The position numbers and the translations under genes are program-made. This document shows positions 1-8,013 of a stretch of 55,836 nt of DNA, piece after piece. The notes beneath the pieces are model-generated. The model was given only the letters and a program-made list of their open reading frames with translations, did no database searches and had not been told where the DNA came from. Positions within the stretch are counted from its first letter, which is position 1; each line of letters starts with the position of its first letter. Source of the DNA: Gammaproteobacteria bacterium (lineage in GTDB: Bacteria; Pseudomonadota; Gammaproteobacteria; Steroidobacterales; JABDKV01); the NCBI GenBank assembly GCA_013003425.1, contig JABDJB010000003.1, positions 1 to 55,836 on the forward strand, in the 5' to 3' direction.

Positions 1-1146
1 GCTGCCCCCTATGCAAAGCACCAGCCGGAAGCGCAGGCGCTGGCGCAACAACTGATGATCATCGATACCCATATTGATGTGCCTTACCGGCTGCAGAGCG
101 AATACGAGGATGTAACCCAGGCCACGCAGAAAGGCGACTTTGATTATCCGCGTGCAATGCGTGGCGGGCTCAACGTTCCGTTCATGTCGATCTACATACC
201 GGCACGCTACGAACGCGAGGGGGGCGCCAGGGACCTGGCCGATACACTGATTGACCTGGTTGCAGAGCTCGAGCGACGCGCACCAGACAGGTTTTCCGTA
301 GTGGTCAGCACGGATGAGCTCGAAGGATTAATGCAGCGAGGGCTTATAGGCCTGGCGATGGGCATGGAAAACGGATCGGCGATCGAAGGTGACCTTGAGA
401 ACCTGCGTCATTTTTATAACCGTGGTATCCGCTACATCACATTGACGCATTCAAAGTCCAACCACATCGCCGACTCATCGTATGACGAGCAACGTTTGTG
501 GGACGGGCTCAGTCCGTTTGGTCAGCAACTGGTCAAGGCAATGAATGATACCGGCATGATGATCGATGTATCTCATGTCTCCGACGAAGCGTTTTACGAT
601 GTAGTTGGCCTTACGGCTACACCGGTAATCGCCAGCCACTCGTCGGTGCGTGCATTCACGCCAGGATGGGAACGCAACATGGATGACGACATGATTCGCG
701 CGCTGGCCGACAACGGTGGCGTTATCCAGATTAACTTTGGCTCCACTTTTATCAACAAGCGTTCGCACGCATGGAGCATGGACCGTCAGGCCAAACGTAA
801 AGCTTACCTGGAAAAGCACGGGTACGAGGCCGGCGGGCCAGAGGCCGATGAATTCAACAAACGCTACAGCGAGAAAAAGCCCTATCCCTTCGCGGATCTG
901 GATGATGTGCTCGATAACATCGATCATGTCGTGGAACTCGTGGGTATCGACCACGTTGGCATAGGCTCAGACTACGACGGCGTTGGTGACAGCCTGCCGA
1001 CCGGGCTGAAAGACGTTTCTTCCTATCCCAACCTCATCGCCGGCCTGATCGATCGCGGTTACAGCGAGGAAGAAATCCGGAAAATACTCTCGGGCAACCT
1101 GCTGCGTGTGTGGCAGCAAGTGGAGAACTACGCGGCGACGCACTAG
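1..1146 (+). CDS. Membrane dipeptidase (peptidase M19), 5' end outside window
   Basis: Zinc metallopeptidase of the renal dipeptidase family, which hydrolyses dipeptides, often in the periplasm. The reading frame is open from the first base, so the upstream part (probably a signal peptide) lies outside the window; the first internal ATG is at 55. Visible family motifs are the N-terminal zinc-binding DTHID, the metal-bridging glutamate region GMENGSAI, SHSSVRAFTPGWERNMDDD in the middle, and GIGSDYDGVGD followed by the typical C-terminal GNLLRVWQQV. The gene converges on the carboxylesterase at 1175-1828 with a 28-bp gap. Family assignment is secure; the substrate is not deducible. Confidence 0.9.
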   Translation, partial: AAPYAKHQPEAQALAQQLMIIDTHIDVPYRLQSEYEDVTQATQKGDFDYPRAMRGGLNVPFMSIYIPARYEREGGARDLADTLIDLVAELERRAPDRFSVVVSTDELEGLMQRGLIGLAMGMENGSAIEGDLENLRHFYNRGIRYITLTHSKSNHIADSSYDEQRLWDGLSPFGQQLVKAMNDTGMMIDVSHVSDEAFYDVVGLTATPVIASHSSVRAFTPGWERNMDDDMIRALADNGGVIQINFGSTFINKRSHAWSMDRQAKRKAYLEKHGYEAGGPEADEFNKRYSEKKPYPFADLDDVLDNIDHVVELVGIDHVGIGSDYDGVGDSLPTGLKDVSSYPNLIAGLIDRGYSEEEIRKILSGNLLRVWQQVENYAATH

Positions 1147-1174
1147 TCGTCGGGAAAGAGAGCCCCGGCGGGCG

Positions 1175-1828
1175 TCAGCTGTGACCGCCGGACACCCGCT
1201 GCAGGAAGGCGGCAACATCGTGAATTTCCTGCGGGCAGACCGCATGGGCCATTACGTACTGATGCCATTCAATGTTATGCCCCTGCTCCCTGAGATGGTC
1301 GCGTGAAGCTTCACCACCGCTGATCGGAACTACTGGATCGGCCAGGCCATGACCCATGAGAATCGGGGTTTCCCGGTTTGCCGGTGAAGCCAGATCACGC
1401 ATCGGCAGCCACGTTGACAACCCGATGATGCCGGCGAGCTGCTCCGGGTAGGTTAGCCCGACGTAAAGCGCCATCACTCCGCCCTGAGAAAACCCGGCGA
1501 GCACAATCCTGCTGCAATCGATGCCACGGTCATTCTCGCGCTTTATCAGTGTGGCTATATTTGCTGCGCTTTCATCCATTCCGGCGATATCGGGCGGAGT
1601 GTCACGCGTCAGGTCCAAAATATCGAACCACGCCCGCATGCGGAAACCGTTGTTAAGGGTGACCGGACGAACCGGCGCATGAGGAAACACAAAACGTGTA
1701 TCGGCTATGCCCAGTTCGGGCACAATCGGCACGAAGTCATTGCCGTCTGCTCCCAGCCCATGCAGCCAGATAACTGCATTATCCGGTTGCTCCGAGGTTT
1801 CAATTTCAATTGTCTCGAGGTCCGTCAT
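1175..1828 (-). CDS. Carboxylesterase/phospholipase (alpha/beta hydrolase, EstB type)
   Basis: A cytoplasmic serine esterase of the acyl-protein thioesterase/carboxylesterase II family, about 217 residues, which is the usual length. Seen directly: the oxyanion region WLHGLGADGNDF near the N terminus, nucleophile elbow GFSQGG, catalytic aspartate in GHGLADPVV and catalytic histidine in VMAHAVCPQEI near the C terminus. The frame extends upstream to 1876, but the protein starting at 1828 (MTDLETIEIE) fits the family and avoids a non-conserved extension. The gene stands alone between convergent and divergent neighbours. Physiological substrate unknown. Confidence 0.88.
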   Translation of the reverse strand: MTDLETIEIETSEQPDNAVIWLHGLGADGNDFVPIVPELGIADTRFVFPHAPVRPVTLNNGFRMRAWFDILDLTRDTPPDIAGMDESAANIATLIKRENDRGIDCSRIVLAGFSQGGVMALYVGLTYPEQLAGIIGLSTWLPMRDLASPANRETPILMGHGLADPVVPISGGEASRDHLREQGHNIEWHQYVMAHAVCPQEIHDVAAFLQRVSGGHS

Positions 1829-1975
1829 GGTGGGTCCGGTTCCGGGGCGGCGCGCGATTGTAGCATCTGGTGTCATTTGGACCGGATACTGGCCCCGGCT
1901 TCAGTGGTTACCTACAATTCCGAGGCGCACGTTGTTATCGTGATCCAGCCCCCACCAAAGCGACAAAATACATTC

Positions 1976-2971
1976 ATGAAATACTTCCTGGACCTCGCCG
2001 GCTTCAACGAAAGGCAAATTTCCGGTTTGCTTGCACTGGCAACCCGGCTGGACAAACAGCGCGATTCGACCGCGCTGGCCGGCCGCGTTGTGACACTACT
2101 GCTGATGGATCGATCCTTCCACACGGTGTCGAGCTTCCAGGCCGCAATGAGTCGGCTCGGCGGGCAATGCATAGTGCTGGAGCCGCAGGACGGGCTGGAG
2201 ACCGAAGCCGAGACACCAATGACACTGCGCCGGCATCACGCTCATGAAGTACTGCAGACGCTCGGCAGCTATAGCGACGCTATCGGTATTCGCGCGCATG
2301 GCCCCTGTAACGACCTCAAAGCAGATCTGAACGAAGACCTCTTTCGCCGGTTTGCGGCATCCTGTCCGACACCGCTGATCAACCTGGGGTCGGCCATACA
2401 CCATCCCTGCCAGGGCCTTGCCGACCGCAAGACCATGGACGATCTGGAAATTCCCGGCCGCGGCGGCCGCTTCGTGCTCACCTGGACTTATGACACTGAA
2501 CCGAGACCGCTGGCAGCGGCGGCAACTGCGCTGCATGTTGCGGCGTCTCGCGGTATGCGAATCAGTGTTCATACACCACCGGGTTACCGGCTGCCATCGC
2601 CTCTGGTGCAAAAAACTCGCGCGGTAGCGACAGAAACCGGCGGTTCGGTTATCGAAACTGACGATCGAGAAGCCGCCACGGAAGCTGCTCACGTTGTATA
2701 CGGAGCATCCTGGGCTACCACGGACAGCTATGGCGATGCTGCTGCGGATGCTGAACTACGCACCGGACTCAGCGACTGGCGTGTCGACGAACGCTGGTTC
2801 AACAACGCCCAGGAAACATGCCAATACATGAACACGTTGCCGGTGCGGCGCGAGGTCTCCGTAACTGCCGATGTGCTGGAGGGTCCACGCAGCGCAGTGG
2901 TTCTGCAGGCATCAAACCGTGTGCCCGTACAGATGGCCATCCTCCATCGCATGATTACGGGCCGCAAGTGA
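1976..2971 (+). CDS. N-acetylornithine carbamoyltransferase homologue with altered active site
   Basis: A 331-residue protein of the aspartate/ornithine carbamoyltransferase superfamily, closest by eye to the knotted acetylornithine/succinylornithine branch (argF') of Xanthomonas and Bacteroides: FVLTWTYDTEPRPLA, GIRAH, HPCQ (143-146) and the C-terminal SNRVPVQ region align. Two signature sites are changed. The carbamoyl-phosphate motif S-T/M-R-T-R is SFHTV (47-51), losing both arginines, and the catalytic HCLP loop is NTLP (286-289). The frame is open from 1679, but homology starts at MKYFLDLAGF. No other arginine gene lies in the window; the next gene overlaps by 4 bp. It may use a different substrate or be non-catalytic. 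Family call firm, activity doubtful. Confidence 0.75.
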   Translation: MKYFLDLAGFNERQISGLLALATRLDKQRDSTALAGRVVTLLLMDRSFHTVSSFQAAMSRLGGQCIVLEPQDGLETEAETPMTLRRHHAHEVLQTLGSYSDAIGIRAHGPCNDLKADLNEDLFRRFAASCPTPLINLGSAIHHPCQGLADRKTMDDLEIPGRGGRFVLTWTYDTEPRPLAAAATALHVAASRGMRISVHTPPGYRLPSPLVQKTRAVATETGGSVIETDDREAATEAAHVVYGASWATTDSYGDAAADAELRTGLSDWRVDERWFNNAQETCQYMNTLPVRREVSVTADVLEGPRSAVVLQASNRVPVQMAILHRMITGRK

Positions 2972-3396
2972 GTATCTGGTTTCAGCAGCAGCCGCTCGCC
3001 GGAGACGCTACCGGCAGGCTGGGCCCAATGGCCGAGCATCTCGGCATCCTTATCACTGAGATTGGCGACGACTATATACAGGCGACAATGCCGGTCGATG
3101 ACCGGACCAGGCAGCCGATGGGGCTGCTGCACGGCGGCGCTTCGGTGGTGTTGGCCGAAACTCTTGGCAGTGTTGCAGCCAACCTGGCAGTCGATCCTGC
3201 TCGCTTCGCCTGCGTCGGTCTGGAAATCAACGCCAATCACGTACGCGCGGTGCATCGTGGTCAGGTTACCGGAAACGCCCGGCCGGTCCATATCGGTCGC
3301 AGTACCCAGGTGTGGCAAATCGAAATCCATGACGATGAAAACCGGCTGGTATGCCTGTCGCGCATCACGCTTTCCGTACTGGATCGGAGTTCCTGA
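2968..3396 (+). CDS. Hotdog-fold acyl-CoA thioesterase (PaaI/MenI type)
   Basis: A 142-residue single hotdog domain of the 4HBT family. The family signature GLLHGGASVVLAETLGS is present, including the catalytic glutamate on the central helix. It hydrolyses acyl-CoA thioesters; relatives act on phenylacetyl-CoA or 1,4-dihydroxy-2-naphthoyl-CoA, and sequence alone does not choose between them. I place the start at GTG 2968, which overlaps the upstream carbamoyltransferase stop as GTGA and implies translational coupling. The longer upstream frame (from 2818) lies inside the preceding gene. A MenA-type gene at 49072 makes a menaquinone role possible but unproven. Confidence 0.82.
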   Translation: MSIWFQQQPLAGDATGRLGPMAEHLGILITEIGDDYIQATMPVDDRTRQPMGLLHGGASVVLAETLGSVAANLAVDPARFACVGLEINANHVRAVHRGQVTGNARPVHIGRSTQVWQIEIHDDENRLVCLSRITLSVLDRSS

Positions 3397-3435
3397 GGGC
3401 GTGCTAAGCTGCTGTCCGGAACGGGGGATAATCCA

Positions 3436-3573
3436 ATGCATTGCTTTGTAGTGTTGCTGGTTGCACTGCTGGCTCTACAAGGTTGCGGTCAAACCGGCGA
3501 CCTGTACTGGCCCGAACAAGAGCAGGTCGAGATCGATGATGAAGAAAGCAGCCAGTCCGAACAGCTCGACTGA
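3436..3573 (+). CDS. lptM: LptM-like small lipoprotein (YifL family)
   Basis: A 45-residue lipoprotein. It has a hydrophobic signal segment and lipobox LQGC, followed by the family signature CGQTGDLYWP and an acidic tail. In E. coli, LptM (YifL) assists oxidative maturation of the LPS translocon LptD at the outer membrane. The gene sits immediately upstream of lysA, as is common in gammaproteobacteria, and its last 35 bases overlap the lysA start. The combination of lipobox, motif and position makes the call good despite the size. Confidence 0.8.
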   Translation: MHCFVVLLVALLALQGCGQTGDLYWPEQEQVEIDDEESSQSEQLD

Positions 3574-4822
3574 AGCATTCCGGTTCCGCAATGGCTCCCT
3601 GCATGCCGACGGCATCGACCTGACCGAAATAGCACGTCTTTATGGCACTCCCGGCTACGTCTACTGCCGACGGGCCATAGTAAGCAGGTTCAGGCAATTC
3701 ACTGCCGCGTTCGGCGACAGTCGGCATATGATCTGTTACGCGGTTAAAGCCAATCCGGCTACGGCAATCATCAGTACCCTCGCCAGGGCGGGTGCCGGCT
3801 TTGATATTGTTTCCGGGGGCGAGCTGGCGCGCGTGCTCGAAGGTGGCGGATCTGCCGATCGCGTCGTCTTTTCCGGCGTCGGCAAGATGGATGAAGAAAT
3901 TGAAGCTGCTCTTGATGCCGGCATACGCTCCTTCAATATCGAGTCGCCGGCAGAATTGCAGCGTTTGAATCAGCTTGCCCTGCGTCGGGGAGCAGTAGCC
4001 CCCGTCGCCTTGCGAGTAAACCCGGACGTAACGGCATCGACTCATCCGCATATTTCAACCGGCGGCAGCAACCACAAATTTGGCATTACCCAGCAGCAGG
4101 TGGCCGGCCTCGCCGCGCAGATGCAGGCAATGAGAGGAGTCGCGCTAAAGGGACTCGCGATGCATATCGGTTCACAGATCGAGCAACTGGGCCCGCTTAT
4201 CGCGGCAGCTGGCCGGCTATGCTGGCTGGTCGACGAACTACGCGAAACCGGAATCAGCCTTGACCATGTCGACCTTGGTGGCGGTCTGGGTATCGGACCC
4301 GCGGCGCCGGCCATCGGCGATTATGTATCCGCCCTGACCGAGGTGTTCAGGCAACACCCTGATCTGGAAATAGTGATTGAGCCGGGCCGCTCCATGGTAG
4401 CGCGTGCGGGTGTTCTGCTTACTCGCGTGGTTCGCATCAAGCACAATGAAGTAAAAAGTTTTGCGGTAGTCGATGCGGGCATGAACGACCTGCTCAGACC
4501 TGCCCTGTACCAGGCTCATCACGATATTATCAATGTCGAGACTAACGGCGCACCGCCCAGCGGTACGTACGACATCGTTGGCCCGGTGTGCGAAACCGGC
4601 GACACGCTTGGCAGCTGGCGTCGGCTGGCTATTCGAGAGGGTAGTCTGCTGGCCATCATGGATGCTGGCGCTTACGGCGCCGCGATGAGTTCGCACTACA
4701 ACAGCAGACCACGCTGCACTGAAGTAATGATTGACGACAACATTGCCCGGCTGACGCGACAGCGGGAAACATTGGCCGACCTGGGGCGACAGGAAAAATT
4801 CATGACCACCGCCGATGAGTGA
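3539..4822 (+). CDS. lysA: Diaminopimelate decarboxylase
   Basis: Catalyses the last step of lysine synthesis, meso-diaminopimelate to lysine plus CO2, in the cytoplasm with pyridoxal phosphate. It is a fold-III PLP enzyme of about 427 residues. The Schiff-base lysine is in CYAVKANP; the glycine-rich phosphate loop is in DLGGGLGIG; EPGRSMVA and the active-site cysteine in GPVCETGD follow. Two adjacent ATGs at 3536 and 3539 are possible starts inside the end of lptM; the longer frame from 3461 runs through lptM and is rejected. The 3' end overlaps polA by 8 bp, indicating an lptM-lysA-polA transcript. Confidence 0.95.
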   Translation: MKKAASPNSSTEAFRFRNGSLHADGIDLTEIARLYGTPGYVYCRRAIVSRFRQFTAAFGDSRHMICYAVKANPATAIISTLARAGAGFDIVSGGELARVLEGGGSADRVVFSGVGKMDEEIEAALDAGIRSFNIESPAELQRLNQLALRRGAVAPVALRVNPDVTASTHPHISTGGSNHKFGITQQQVAGLAAQMQAMRGVALKGLAMHIGSQIEQLGPLIAAAGRLCWLVDELRETGISLDHVDLGGGLGIGPAAPAIGDYVSALTEVFRQHPDLEIVIEPGRSMVARAGVLLTRVVRIKHNEVKSFAVVDAGMNDLLRPALYQAHHDIINVETNGAPPSGTYDIVGPVCETGDTLGSWRRLAIREGSLLAIMDAGAYGAAMSSHYNSRPRCTEVMIDDNIARLTRQRETLADLGRQEKFMTTADE

Positions 4823-7538
4823 GCAAGAGCAGGAGCGGCCGTTTGTCCTGGTCGACGGGTCGTCGTACCTGTACCGGGCCTTTCACGCCTTACCCCCACT
4901 AACCAGCAATTCCGGGGAACCAACCGGCGCTATCCTCGGTGTCACCAACATGCTGCTGAAGTTGTTGCGTGAATACGACCCGACTCAGGTTGCCGTTGTA
5001 TTTGACGCGAAGGGCAAAACATTTCGCGACGAGATCTATTCAGAATACAAGGCGCACCGACCGCCAATGCCCGACGAGCTGCGCTCGCAGCTGAAGCCGT
5101 TGATGCAAATCGTCGAATCCATGGGGCTTCCGCTACTGCAAATTGAAGGAGTAGAGGCCGACGACGTCATCGGCACGCTGGCCGTGCAGGCACATGAGGC
5201 CGGCACAAAGACGCTGGTATCGACCATCGACAAGGACATGGCCCAGTTTGTTGCCCGCGGCATCACGCTGATCGATACGATGTTTGACCGCGTAATGGAC
5301 CGCGATCGTGTCAAGGAGAAGTTCGGCGTTGAACCGGCCCAGATCGTCGACTACCTGGCTCTGGTGGGCGACAAGTCAGACAACATACCGGGCGTCCCGG
5401 GCGTTGGCCCAAAAACTGCTGCGGCCCTGCTCGGTCATTTCGCAAATATTGACGAGATCTACTCCAACATCGACGAAGTGGCTGACGTCGAAGTGCGGGG
5501 CGCCGGCAAACTCGGCGCCAGGCTGGAAAAGCACAAAGAGGACGCCCTGCTGTCGCAAAAACTGGCGACGATCGTCACTGATCTGGAATTGGCGGTTAAG
5601 CCGGCCGATCTTGTACGGGCTGAGCCCGACTACGACACGTTACGCGAAATTTATTCCCGGCTCGATCTGAACTCGCTGCTGCGACAACTACCTGACGACG
5701 ACGAGACCGAGCCGGTTGAGGAACGCACTGCCGGCGATTACGAAACGGTGTTCACTGCTACGGCATTGAACAAGATGATCACAGCGTTGAAAAAAGCTGA
5801 CCTTTTCGTTATCGATACCGAAACCACCAGTCTCAATTATATGGATGCCGAGGTTGTTGGCCTTTCCTTCTGCACCGAACCGGGCAAGGCCTGGTATGTC
5901 CCGGTGGCACATGATTATCCCGGCGCTCCCGATCAGCTGGCGCGCGACATGGTGCTGGATAAACTAAAGCCGCTGCTCGAGGACGAAAAGCGCGACAAAC
6001 TCGGCCATCATCTCAAGTACGATGCCCATGTATTGAGGAACTACGACATCGAACTGCGTGGCATGCGCTACGACTCGATGCTCGAGTCCTATGTACTCAA
6101 CAGCACCGCCAGTCGCCACGACATGGACTCTCTGGCAGCGCGTTACCTGGAACGCAAAACCATCAAGTACGAGGAAGTAGCAGGCAAGGGCGCCAAGCAG
6201 CTGAGCTTTAACCAGGTAGCGCTGGAGCAGGCTGCACCCTACGCCGCCGAAGATGCCGACATTACGCTGCAGCTGCATCGCAGGATCTGGCCACGCCTGC
6301 GTGCTGTACCACCGCTGGAAAAACTGTATCGCCAGATCGAGCAGCCGCTGGTCAGCGTGCTGCAGTCGATGGAGTACACCGGCGTACTGATTGACTCGGC
6401 AATGCTTGCCGAAATGAGCGAAGAATTTCGCGAGCGCATGGCAATAATAGAGGAAAAGGCCCACGAGGAGGCCGGCAGCCCGTTCAACCTGGAGTCGCCG
6501 AAGCAGCTGCAGGAAGTGCTGTTCGAGCGTCTCGGCCTGCCCATCCTGCGGCGCACTCCAAAAAAGCAGCCGTCGACGGCCGAAGACGTCCTGCAGGAAC
6601 TGGCAGAGGATTACCCTTTGCCCGGGCTGATCCTGGAGTATCGCAGCCTGAGCAAACTGCGTTCTACATACACCGAAAAGCTGCCGTTGCAGATCAACGG
6701 GCGCACCGGCCGGGTACACACCTCGTACCACCAGGCGGTCGCCGCGACCGGACGCCTGTCTTCTTCCGACCCGAACCTGCAGAACATTCCTATCCGTACG
6801 CCGGAAGGACGTCGCATACGCCAGGCATTCATACCGCCAAAAGGCACCGTATTGCTGGCGGCGGACTATTCGCAGATCGAATTGCGGATTATGGCGCACC
6901 TGTCCGGTGATGAGGGGTTGCTGACCGCATTCGCCGAAGATCGTGATGTGCACCAGGCAACTGCTGCGGAGGTATTTGAAGTTGCACCTTCAAAGGTATC
7001 CGCTGATCAGCGGCGCGCTGCCAAGGCCATCAACTTTGGCCTGATATATGGCATGTCTGCCTTCGGGCTGGCACGACAGCTGGGAATTGCCAGACGCGAA
7101 GCGCAGCAGTATGTCGATCTGTATTTCGACCGTTATCCAGGGGTCCGTCGCTATATGGACCAGACCCGGGAACTGGCTCGGGAACAGGGTTACGTCGAGA
7201 CCGTGTTCGGCCGGCGCCTGTATCTTAACGACATCCAGTCACGTAATGCCGGTCGACGGCAGTATGCGGAGCGCAGCGCAATCAATGCGCCGATGCAGGG
7301 AACGGCGGCAGATATCATCAAGCGCGCAATGATCTCCGTGCACCAGTGGCTGCAATCGCATGGTGCCGGCGCACGACTGATCATGCAGGTGCATGACGAG
7401 CTGGTTCTCGAGGTGCCTGAGAAGAACATCAGCGAAGTAACCGACAACGTCGTGCGACTGATGGCCGACGCAGCCGAGCTGCAGGTGCCGCTGAAGGTCG
7501 ATACCGGTTCCGGAGCGAACTGGGACGAAGCCCACTAG
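4815..7538 (+). CDS. polA: DNA polymerase I
   Basis: A 907-residue, three-domain repair and Okazaki-fragment polymerase. Residues 1 to about 290 form the 5' nuclease (VDGSSYLYRAFHALP, then VEADDVIGT and the helix-hairpin-helix GVPGVGPKTAA). The 3'-5' proofreading domain is intact, with the DxE motif in VIDTETTS near residue 335. The polymerase domain has motif A DYSQIELRIMAHLSGD near 684, motif B RRAAKAINFGLIYG near 735 and motif C MQVHDELVLEVP near 857. Length and motifs match E. coli Pol I, so all three activities are expected. The start overlaps the lysA stop. Confidence 0.98.
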   Translation: MSEQEQERPFVLVDGSSYLYRAFHALPPLTSNSGEPTGAILGVTNMLLKLLREYDPTQVAVVFDAKGKTFRDEIYSEYKAHRPPMPDELRSQLKPLMQIVESMGLPLLQIEGVEADDVIGTLAVQAHEAGTKTLVSTIDKDMAQFVARGITLIDTMFDRVMDRDRVKEKFGVEPAQIVDYLALVGDKSDNIPGVPGVGPKTAAALLGHFANIDEIYSNIDEVADVEVRGAGKLGARLEKHKEDALLSQKLATIVTDLELAVKPADLVRAEPDYDTLREIYSRLDLNSLLRQLPDDDETEPVEERTAGDYETVFTATALNKMITALKKADLFVIDTETTSLNYMDAEVVGLSFCTEPGKAWYVPVAHDYPGAPDQLARDMVLDKLKPLLEDEKRDKLGHHLKYDAHVLRNYDIELRGMRYDSMLESYVLNSTASRHDMDSLAARYLERKTIKYEEVAGKGAKQLSFNQVALEQAAPYAAEDADITLQLHRRIWPRLRAVPPLEKLYRQIEQPLVSVLQSMEYTGVLIDSAMLAEMSEEFRERMAIIEEKAHEEAGSPFNLESPKQLQEVLFERLGLPILRRTPKKQPSTAEDVLQELAEDYPLPGLILEYRSLSKLRSTYTEKLPLQINGRTGRVHTSYHQAVAATGRLSSSDPNLQNIPIRTPEGRRIRQAFIPPKGTVLLAADYSQIELRIMAHLSGDEGLLTAFAEDRDVHQATAAEVFEVAPSKVSADQRRAAKAINFGLIYGMSAFGLARQLGIARREAQQYVDLYFDRYPGVRRYMDQTRELAREQGYVETVFGRRLYLNDIQSRNAGRRQYAERSAINAPMQGTAADIIKRAMISVHQWLQSHGAGARLIMQVHDELVLEVPEKNISEVTDNVVRLMADAAELQVPLKVDTGSGANWDEAH

Positions 7539-7849
7539 CGTTGATGCCACGAATGCAGTTGAAGGAGACATCGCCAAAGGCGATGCAGCTCAACTGCTGC
7601 TTTCCGGGCTACTTCGGGAGATGCTGACAACAACGGCTGCAGCTTGTGTCCCGGCCGCAGCGTGCCGACATCACCTTCGACCTGTGTTTACCCTCGGCAA
7701 GGACTGCCGGGCAACGTACCGACCTCCCGCCGGGCTGTGCTCAAGCTCGGTGGGAAGGGCAGTGCGGCTGTGGGGGATCCTTGATTTTGCCCTTCCTGTA
7801 ATGTTTCGCTCGGTAAACTATCGAGAAAACAACAGGTTATAGTCTCGCT
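7539..7849. other. Structured non-coding spacer downstream of polA
   Basis: No convincing coding frame is present. The stretch is unusually rich in inverted repeats: a two-part hairpin at 7555-7597; a small hairpin with arms CGGCA/TGCCG and loop AGGAC around 7695-7709; ACCGA/TCGGT pairing around 7719-7750; and a 9-bp stem GGAAGGGCA/TGCCCTTCC with arms at 7753-7761 and 7788-7796. None is followed by a clear run of Ts. This could be a second structured RNA or the 3' untranslated region of polA. I recognise no known RNA family (6S, RNase P, SRP and tmRNA landmarks were not found by eye). Confidence 0.4.
7555..7597 (+). other. Two-part hairpin 16 bases after the polA stop
   Basis: Outer arms GCAGTTGA (7555-7562) and TCAACTGC (7590-7597) are perfect complements. 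The inner arms CATCGCC (7569-7575) and GGCGATG (7579-7585) are also perfect, closing a three-base AAA loop. The internal loops are AGGAGA on the left and CAGC on the right. Fifteen base pairs in 43 bases is unlikely by chance. There is no T-tract after it, so it is more likely a 3'-end-stabilising or processing structure of the polA message, or the start of a structured RNA, than a simple Rho-independent terminator. Confidence 0.5.
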
Positions 7850-8013
7850 GCAGTGCGGAACTTTCTTCTGGACCCGGCCTCAAACATAGGGAGCGCCATC
7901 AACGACGCTCGCCCGCTACCCTCCCTGAGCGGGCAAGCTGCCCGGCCACCCCATGTCGGGCAACAAGCTGCCCCGGTGCGTTCCCCTACGTTGGCACCGG
8001 GGCTCTTTTTTTT
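7850..8013 (+). ncRNA. sX13/ErsA-like small RNA with three C-rich hairpin loops
   Basis: A strong intrinsic terminator without any gene in front of it, preceded by a chain of hairpins. Hairpin A: GAGCG 7891-7895 with CGCTC 7906-7910. Hairpin B: GCCCGCT 7911-7917 with AGCGGGC 7928-7934, loop ACCCTCCCTG. Hairpin C: 7940-7946 with 7955-7961, loop CACCCCAT. Hairpin D is the terminator, loop containing TTCCCCTA. C-rich loops exposing CCCC/CCUCCC are the hallmark of Xanthomonas sX13, and the slot between polA and engB is where Spot 42, ErsA and sX13 genes lie. The 5' end is uncertain: a TATAGT -10-like box at 7838-7843 predicts about 7850, while the sX13 length predicts about 7890. Confidence 0.68.
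7970..8013 (+). terminator. Rho-independent terminator of the polA-engB small RNA
   Basis: Perfect 10-bp stem GCCCCGGTGC (7970-7979) with GCACCGGGGC (7994-8003), a 14-base loop, then TC and eight Ts (8006-8013). The T-tract touches the stop codon of the convergent engB gene, so the same hairpin may also limit read-through between the two strands. It is oriented for the plus strand; the minus-strand side has no comparable T run. Confidence 0.88.

Noticed and set aside
1679-1975. N-terminal extension of the carbamoyltransferase homologue
   Set aside because: Overlaps the carboxylesterase start on the other strand and has no similarity to the family; ATG 1976 fits homologues.
5964-6953. 329-residue minus-strand open frame within polA
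   Set aside because: Antisense of the exonuclease/polymerase region of polA; no domain recognised.
7539-7800. Possible 6S, RNase P, SRP or tmRNA gene
   Set aside because: Signature sequences (GAGGAAAGTCC, GGTCAGGTCCGGAAGG, tRNA-like ends) are absent; only generic stems are seen.
7621-7842. 73-residue plus-strand open frame in the polA-engB gap
   Set aside because: No ribosome-binding site, no recognisable domain, odd composition, and it overlaps several RNA-like stems; treated as non-coding.
7621-7842. Possible tRNA suggested by the translated SSSVGRA string
   Set aside because: The DNA (gctcaagctcggtgggaagg) lacks a T-arm GTTCRA and a 7-bp acceptor stem at the right distance.
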